Part shown: in pieces, positions 1-3,013 of the stretch | How positions within the stretch are numbered: the first letter of the stretch is position 1 | How the letters are laid out: every line of letters starts with the position of its first letter | Assembly (NCBI GenBank): GCA_002771615.1 | Contig: PCSD01000046.1 | Coordinates: 6,486 to 12,004, forward strand | Length of the DNA stretch: 5,519 nt | Direction of reading: 5' to 3' | From: Candidatus Falkowbacteria bacterium CG23_combo_of_CG06-09_8_20_14_all_49_15 | GTDB taxonomy: Bacteria; Patescibacteriota; Patescibacteriia; Patescibacteriales; UM-FILTER-48-10 | Made by a program: the position numbers and the translations under genes | Notes under the pieces: model-generated | Told to the model about the DNA's origin: nothing | Database searches by the model: none | What the model saw: only the letters and a program-made list of their open reading frames with translations

Positions 1-39
1 CGCGTCCGAGGGCAAAAATATCGGCAAAAGGAGGGAAAG
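1..39 (+). repeat. Duplicated 5' leader, copy A (upstream of the LysM gene)
   Basis: This leader ends directly before the ATG at 40 and matches copy B (706-744) at 35 of 39 positions without a gap. The differences are at leader positions 5, 16, 26 and 35. The shared core reads GGCAARAATATCGGC, then RAAAGGAGGRAAAG and the ATG. It includes the ribosome-binding site AGGAGG (29-34), five bases from the start codon. CCGA (6-9) can pair with TCGG (21-24). The window begins here, so the repeat may extend further upstream. Seen: the repeat and its fixed distance to the start. Inferred: a shared translational or transcript-level control element. Confidence 0.85.
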
Positions 40-627
40 ATGAAAATGTTTTTGAAAGCCGCCATCATGGCGGCAACAGTGGTTTTGGGGTGGGCGGCTT
101 TTTCTTTGGCCGCCCAAGTGCAGGTTATCAAGGGTGATAGCCTGTGGGCGATCACCCAGGCCTGCGGCCAGGCCGGCGCGCGTTGGCCAGAGCTTTACGC
201 CGCCAACCCTGGCTTGCCTGCCCCCGAACAATCGGGCGGCAAAACTGTGGTCTGGATTTATCCGGGCCAAGTTCTTACTCTGCCCGAAGGGTGGGGAACG
301 GATAGGGTTGACACCTCTAAGCTTGAGGTTGTCAAACCCAATCCGCCCGCGCCCAGCTGGTGGGAGCGAGTCCGCCGAAGTTTGGCGGAGTTCTGGGGGT
401 GGGTTAACGCTCATCCCTGGAGCTGGGGTTTGCTCGGTCTGTTGGGTCTTCTTGGCCTGATGGGCCGGCGGCAAGTACAGGTGGTGGTGAATAACCACTA
501 CCCGGCCTTGCCAGCCCCACCCGCTCCGTCCGCGCGCCGGCTGGTGACCGTGCCGGATTGCCGAGTTTCACTCGTGCAAGCACCGGCCGGACTGCGGCAA
601 TCCGGCCAGGTCCGCTATGACCTGTAA
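40..627 (+). CDS. LysM-domain protein with signal peptide and one membrane segment
   Basis: This 195-residue protein is probably exported and bound to the cell envelope. Residues 1-25 form a signal peptide: a lysine-containing start, a hydrophobic core, and a likely cut after SLAA. Residues 27-82 match a LysM domain, which in known families binds N-acetylglucosamine-containing glycans such as peptidoglycan. The hallmarks are GDSLW (32-36), the NPG turn (56-58) and IYPGQ (73-77). A Trp-rich linker (106-129) leads to a Leu/Gly membrane segment (about 126-142) closed by RR (143-144), so the last 50 residues, with a Pro/Ala stretch (155-163), should lie inside the cell. The start at 40 is chosen because AGGAGG sits five bases upstream; ATG at 46 is a poorer fit. 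No catalytic domain is present, so the role is probably anchoring or wall recognition. The domain call is firm; the biological role is not known. Confidence 0.88.
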   Translation: MKMFLKAAIMAATVVLGWAAFSLAAQVQVIKGDSLWAITQACGQAGARWPELYAANPGLPAPEQSGGKTVVWIYPGQVLTLPEGWGTDRVDTSKLEVVKPNPPAPSWWERVRRSLAEFWGWVNAHPWSWGLLGLLGLLGLMGRRQVQVVVNNHYPALPAPPAPSARRLVTVPDCRVSLVQAPAGLRQSGQVRYDL

Positions 628-636
628 AAAACTGGC

Positions 637-665
637 TGGACTTTTTGCCGGCAATGTTTTAAAAT
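637..665 (+). promoter_or_regulatory. Candidate promoter for genes 2 and 3
   Basis: TGGACT (637-642, 4 of 6 to the -35 consensus) and TAAAAT (660-665, 5 of 6 to the -10 consensus) are separated by 17 bases. Transcription would begin near 672 and give a leader of about 70 bases carrying leader copy B. The -10 box lies in the loop of the inverted repeat at 643-680. Box matching alone is weak evidence, and genes 1-3 might instead be one transcript. Confidence 0.35.
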
Positions 666-680
666 CATTGACCGGTAAAA
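643..680. repeat. Long imperfect inverted repeat between genes 1 and 2
   Basis: The arms 643-656 and 666-680 form 14 pairs with one G-T pair (647/676) and one bulged A (671); the loop is 657-665. The core is CCGGCAATG against CATTG-A-CCGG, extended by TTTT/AAAA. It lies in the gap after the LysM gene stop at 625-627. It is not a typical intrinsic terminator, because neither strand has a T-run directly after the stem. It could be an RNA hairpin between genes, an mRNA-stabilising element or an operator over the candidate -10 box. Confidence 0.75.
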
Positions 681-705
681 GTTCGATTGTTCATTAAAAA
701 ATCCC

Positions 706-744
706 CGCGGCCGAGGGCAAGAATATCGGCGAAAGGAGGAAAAG
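706..744 (+). repeat. Duplicated 5' leader, copy B (upstream of gene 2)
   Basis: This is the second copy of the leader seen at 1-39, again ending one base before the ATG. AGGAGG (734-739) is five bases from the start, exactly as in copy A. In this copy GCCGA (710-714) pairs perfectly with TCGGC (726-730) around an 11-base loop, one pair more than in copy A. The coding regions downstream of the two copies are unrelated, so the similarity stops at the start codon. That points to selection on, or duplication of, the leader itself rather than duplication of a gene. Confidence 0.85.
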
Positions 745-1137
745 ATGGAAAAAATTTTGTGGGTGAGCCGGCATGCGATGCACGGCGTCCAGATGGGCGC
801 TCTGCGCCGGATGTTCGGCGCGGACGTCAAAGTGGTCGAGGACCCGCGACCCTTTGACAGCGCAGAGCGGATCGTGGAAAGGGTCCGCCAGGGCGGCTAT
901 GACGACGTGATCGTTGTCGCGCCTTTGTCCGTACTGGCGCGGATGGTGGACCTCGGTCTCCGGCCGCTCTGGAGTGAGGCTGAGATCGTGCCCCGTGAGC
1001 GGGCCGACTGGAGCGTGCGAGACCGACATTACCGGTTCGTGCGTTTCCGGCGCGTCCGCCGTCTCGTCCTGGAGTTTGACGAGCTCGGACCCGCGGCCGT
1101 GCGGCAGGATGCGGACCAGGCCAAAGGGGGTGAGTGA
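745..1137 (+). CDS. Small conserved-looking protein, Rossmann-like, function unknown
   Basis: This protein has 130 residues and no signal peptide or membrane segment, so it is probably cytoplasmic. The pattern suggests a small alternating alpha/beta fold: strand KILWVSRH (3-10), helix (about 13-24), strand DVKVVED (27-33), helix (39-50), strand DVIVVAPL (54-61), helix (62-69), then GLRPLW (71-76). A very basic strand follows (RHYRFVRFRRVRRLVLEF, 94-111) and the tail is polar. I remember similar short proteins with an 'LWxSRH' start and 'VVAPLSVLA' centre from Patescibacteria, always unnamed. The basic segment could contact nucleic acid, but no catalytic motif is evident. The start is set by AGGAGG five bases upstream within leader copy B. 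Its TGA overlaps the ATG of the next gene, so translation is probably coupled. I cannot name a function. Confidence 0.82.
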   Translation: MEKILWVSRHAMHGVQMGALRRMFGADVKVVEDPRPFDSAERIVERVRQGGYDDVIVVAPLSVLARMVDLGLRPLWSEAEIVPRERADWSVRDRHYRFVRFRRVRRLVLEFDELGPAAVRQDADQAKGGE

Positions 1138-1892
1138 TGAAAGAAATCAACGTACCCCCAGTAGCGACCCCGTACCAGCGTGAGCTGGCCCTAGTTTGGC
1201 CAGTCAGCTGGTGGCACGCGCCGGACCAGAGTACATGCCGTTGCGTTTCAGATCCACGAAAGCAACGGCACGAGATCTGGCTTGCGGACTCGACGGTCCG
1301 TGCGCCGGAACCTTCACTTGCGGACATTGTCCACGAGCTCTGCCATCTGTATTTGGCTGAGCGCGTGGACGCGGCTTTTTCAACGGTCTGGTTTTCTGAC
1401 CGTTGGAACAAGTTGAGCCGCGCGGATCCAGTCCGCTTCGGCCAAGCCGCCCAGATGCTTTATTTGGCCTGGTGCCAGGTGGACATCTGGGTCAATGATC
1501 TCCGGCACAGCCGCTGGCCGGAGTTCACGGCCGCGGATCACTCTTCTTTTGCCCAAGGAGTAATGTTTTTACTCCTCAAGCAGGAAGAGAGCGTGCTTGC
1601 CCGGCCGGAAACGTTGCTCGGCTTGACCCAGTATCAGGCCGAGCAAGAGCGGCACAGCCTGTCTGGCTCCCCTGACCTTTTTGCCGTTTTGCTCGCCGAC
1701 GGCAAAAAGGTTGGAAAAGATATACGGCGGCTGGCAAGAAATTTTTCTTCCTTGCCGCGTCTTCAGTATAACGCGGCCGAGGATTTGAAAATATTGGAGA
1801 CTTCAATCGCGCAAACGGCGCGCCAGCTGGAGTTTCCGATCAACCCCAGACTTATATCCGAGGAGGGGATATGGGTCTGGGATCTGGGTTAG
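1137..1892 (+). CDS. HExxH zinc-metallopeptidase-like protein
   Basis: This protein has 251 residues and no signal peptide. HELCH (H66, E67, H70) is an HExxH motif within DIVHELCHLYLAE. In zincin peptidases the two histidines bind zinc and the glutamate activates water. The third ligand is not certain: D116 and D121 in QVDIWVNDLRH (115-125) are the best candidates by position. The C-terminal 80 residues are charged and have no known motif. No helix-turn-helix is visible, unlike many ImmA/IrrE-type peptidases that cleave repressors, so that assignment is only a possibility; a SprT-like or unclassified minimal zincin is equally possible. The chosen ATG shares a base with the stop of the previous gene (TGATG) and has AAGGGGG (1124-1130) six bases upstream; GTG at 1134 is an alternative but only three bases from that site. 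Two strong hairpins lie inside the gene. Confidence 0.8.
   Translation: MKEINVPPVATPYQRELALVWPVSWWHAPDQSTCRCVSDPRKQRHEIWLADSTVRAPEPSLADIVHELCHLYLAERVDAAFSTVWFSDRWNKLSRADPVRFGQAAQMLYLAWCQVDIWVNDLRHSRWPEFTAADHSSFAQGVMFLLLKQEESVLARPETLLGLTQYQAEQERHSLSGSPDLFAVLLADGKKVGKDIRRLARNFSSLPRLQYNAAEDLKILETSIAQTARQLEFPINPRLISEEGIWVWDLG
1614..1646 (+). repeat. Strong hairpin inside the metallopeptidase gene (first)
   Basis: TTGCTCGGC (1614-1622) is perfectly complementary to GCCGAGCAA (1638-1646). The stem continues inward with a G-T pair (1623/1637) and three more pairs (TGA with TCA), giving 13 pairs and a 7-base loop (1627-1633). No T-run follows, so it is not a standard terminator. Confidence 0.7.
1672..1714 (+). 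repeat. Strong hairpin inside the metallopeptidase gene (second)
   Basis: ACCTTTTTGCCG (1675-1686) is perfectly complementary to CGGCAAAAAGGT (1700-1711). With two G-T pairs and a C-G pair outside, the stem reaches 15 pairs (1672-1686 with 1700-1714) around a 13-base loop. It starts only 25 bases after the first hairpin. CTTTTTGCCG (1677-1686) also occurs at 641-650 in the inverted repeat before gene 2. Confidence 0.7.
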
Positions 1893-1948
1893 TTCTTTTT
1901 CCTCGTCCACCCGAGGATAAGCATGAAACGAGCCGGAGGAGTGGATAA
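1871..1948 (+). CDS. Possible 25-residue micro-ORF overlapping the gene 3 end
   Basis: ATG at 1871 follows GAGGAGGGG (1860-1868), a ribosome-binding-like stretch inside the 3' end of gene 3; GGAGG (1862-1866) lies four bases before the ATG. The peptide begins MGLGSGLVLFPRPPED and ends SRRSG, with TAA at 1946-1948. It overlaps gene 3 by 22 bases in another frame. It has no recognisable domain. It could be a real small protein, a leader peptide, or the stump of a gene once present downstream. The main support is the binding site and the stop/start overlap with the next micro-ORF. Confidence 0.3.
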   Translation: MGLGSGLVLFPRPPEDKHETSRRSG

Positions 1949-2004
1949 TGGTTCACAAGGGTTTTGGGGCGAGTCGCGAGATTCGCCCCTTTTTGATTGC
2001 CTGA
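1948..2004 (+). CDS. Possible 18-residue micro-ORF running through the terminator
   Basis: GGAGGAG (1935-1941) lies six bases before ATG at 1948, and this ATG shares a base with the previous micro-ORF stop (TAATG). The ORF encodes MVHKGFGASREIRPFLIA and ends with TGA at 2002-2004. It spans the entire terminator hairpin, so translating ribosomes would disturb the stem, as in attenuation. An 18-codon ORF can arise by chance; only the binding site and the overlap support it. Confidence 0.2.
   Translation: MVHKGFGASREIRPFLIA
1966..1994 (+). terminator. Intrinsic terminator after the gene 1-3 block
   Basis: GGGGCGA (1966-1972) pairs perfectly with TCGCCCC (1983-1989) around a 10-base loop, and five Ts follow (1990-1994). 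This is a standard Rho-independent terminator shape on the plus strand. It lies 74 bases after the gene 3 stop. It separates the GC-rich block from gene 4, which has its own promoter-like sequence. Confidence 0.8.
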
Positions 2005-2054
2005 TTGAAGCGCTTTGATCATGGCCAAGCCGGCCCTCTTTCGCGGCCGCATTT

Positions 2055-2079
2055 TTTACTGTATAATATATACAGTAAA
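2055..2079. promoter_or_regulatory. Perfect 11-bp palindrome, likely operator, before gene 4
   Basis: TTTACTGTATA (2055-2065) is perfectly complementary to TATACAGTAAA (2069-2079) with a 3-base centre. The dyad covers the TATAAT box at 2062-2067. Operators placed this way block RNA polymerase when a dimeric repressor binds. The half-sites contain CTGT and ACAG, as in enterobacterial LexA boxes, but the spacing here is nine bases rather than eight. The binding protein is unknown, and none is encoded nearby that I can recognise. The dyad itself is certain; the operator role is inferred. Confidence 0.65.
2062..2067 (+). promoter_or_regulatory. Consensus -10 box (TATAAT) for gene 4
   Basis: This is a perfect TATAAT match in an AT-rich stretch. 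Transcription would begin near 2074, giving a leader of about 22 bases with no ribosome-binding site. The best -35 position (TTTCGC, 2039-2044) matches the consensus poorly (2 of 6), so the promoter would be weak or activator-dependent. Confidence 0.5.
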
Positions 2080-2095
2080 CCATTAAATAAAATCT

Positions 2096-2950
2096 ATGAA
2101 TATGGAAAAAATTGACCGGGAAAAGCCGGCCACGCTTGATGATCTGCTGGCCGCCGACGCGCGCAAGATCAATGACCAGTTCGGTCCGATCGTCCAAGAT
2201 GATTGCTCAATTGCCATGGATGCTTTTGCCGGCCTGGACGCCTTTGCCATTTTGGATGACCAGCGCAAAATCACCGCCCAAGAACAGCAATGGAGCGACG
2301 CGCATACCGACAATCCCAAGCGCCTGGCTTGGTTTCAGGACAAAGGCCTGGATACGCCGGAAAAAAGATGGCAATATTGGCGCGCGCGGAAAGCCAAAAG
2401 CGCGGCGGAAAAAATGGAAAAAGCGATCGTCGTTTTGTTTAATAAAATGTTCGGCCAGGATTTCATTGTCGTCCGGACCGCCCGATACGATGATTATTTC
2501 AGTCATGTTGATACCTTGATCATTGATGTGAAAAACAAAAAAGTCGTTGGCGCCTTTGACGAAGTCCGCGGCGAAGAAGATTACCAAAGGAACCGGGATA
2601 AGGCGAAAAAATTCCAAACGGTTAACGGCCAAGGCGCCCAAATAAAATATGGCTTAACTGTCCAAGATGCGGACGGCGGCCGGACTTTGGCCAGGCAGAA
2701 AATCGACCACCTGCCTCTTTTCATCATATCTTTAAACCGCCAGGAGGTGGATGATCTGGCGGCCGCGTTGTCCGCGAGCGGACCGCGCGCGGCCGGCGCG
2801 GGAGAAAAGGAGATTTTCCAGAAATTAATCAAGTCTTTGCAAGCGCAGATTAACGAGCTGGAAAAAAACAAAGAAAAAATCAGCCGGGCGGTCTGGGAGA
2901 ACAGCCAATCTTTTAAGAATTTGCTGGCTGATAGTGAAAAATTTTTTTAA
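2096..2950 (+). CDS. Hypothetical protein, possible degenerate PD-(D/E)XK-like core
   Basis: This soluble-looking protein has 284 residues and no signal peptide or membrane segment. Residues 1-100 are polar and Trp/Asp-rich. The central part (about 103-215) reads like a restriction-endonuclease-like fold: a helix with E105/E108, strand FIVVRTARYDDY (123-134), then HVDTLIID (137-144), VVGAFDEVRGEE (150-161), KYG (184-186) and strand LPLFIISL (206-213). D139 and D155/E156 sit where PD-(D/E)XK enzymes hold metal ligands, but the usual lysine after the acidic pair is V157, so activity is doubtful. Residues 236-284 form a charged helix, probably coiled. I remember 'YDD...VD...FDEV...KYG' proteins from Patescibacteria without a known function. 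ATG 2096 and ATG 2102 are both possible starts; neither has a ribosome-binding site, and the next gene follows after 63 bases. Confidence 0.8.
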   Translation: MNMEKIDREKPATLDDLLAADARKINDQFGPIVQDDCSIAMDAFAGLDAFAILDDQRKITAQEQQWSDAHTDNPKRLAWFQDKGLDTPEKRWQYWRARKAKSAAEKMEKAIVVLFNKMFGQDFIVVRTARYDDYFSHVDTLIIDVKNKKVVGAFDEVRGEEDYQRNRDKAKKFQTVNGQGAQIKYGLTVQDADGGRTLARQKIDHLPLFIISLNRQEVDDLAAALSASGPRAAGAGEKEIFQKLIKSLQAQINELEKNKEKISRAVWENSQSFKNLLADSEKFF

Positions 2951-2976
2951 TGGGCGTGGAGGTTTAAAATATCGGA

Positions 2977-3007
2977 TTGAGCGGATCATATAAGGGTAAT
3001 TTATTAT
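2977..3007 (+). promoter_or_regulatory. Weak candidate promoter for the large gene
   Basis: TTGAGC (2977-2982, 4 of 6 to consensus) and TATTAT (3002-3007, 5 of 6) lie 19 bases apart, a rather wide spacing. Transcription from this -10 box would begin at about 3014, the A of the start codon, producing a nearly leaderless message. TATAAG at 2989-2994 is an alternative -10. There is no terminator between gene 4 and this gene, so read-through is also possible. Confidence 0.3.
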
Positions 3008-3013
3008 AAAAAT

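Noticed and set aside
134..460. Open frame inside the LysM gene in another plus frame
   Set aside because: It is fully nested in a gene with a clear domain and binding site, and its product is Arg/Pro-rich with no domain.
643..680. Intrinsic terminator after the LysM gene
   Set aside because: The stem is strong, but no T-run follows it on either strand; it is kept as an inverted repeat only.
827..1411. Long minus-strand open frame across genes 2 and 3
   Set aside because: It is opposite two well-supported plus-strand genes in GC-rich DNA, has low-complexity Arg/Pro/Ser composition, and crosses their coupled junction.
1700..1722. Similarity of CGGCAAAAAGG...GGAAAAGAT inside gene 3 to the leader repeat
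   Set aside because: It needs several gaps, has no start codon after it, and the bases encode part of gene 3.
1900..1917. Hairpin TCCTCG/CGAGGA after gene 3
   Set aside because: It has only six pairs, its T-run lies before rather than after the stem, and a better terminator lies at 1966-1994.
2059..2075. Classical LexA box (CTGT-N8-ACAG)
   Set aside because: The spacing is nine bases, so it does not fit the enterobacterial consensus; it is described only as an operator-like dyad.
2207..2641. Minus-strand open frame opposite gene 4
   Set aside because: It has no binding site or promoter and mirrors the codon pattern of gene 4.
2966..2975. AAAATATCGG shared with the leader repeat (15-24)
   Set aside because: It is a 10-base AT-rich match with no aligned AGGAGG or start codon after it, so it is not counted as a third leader copy.
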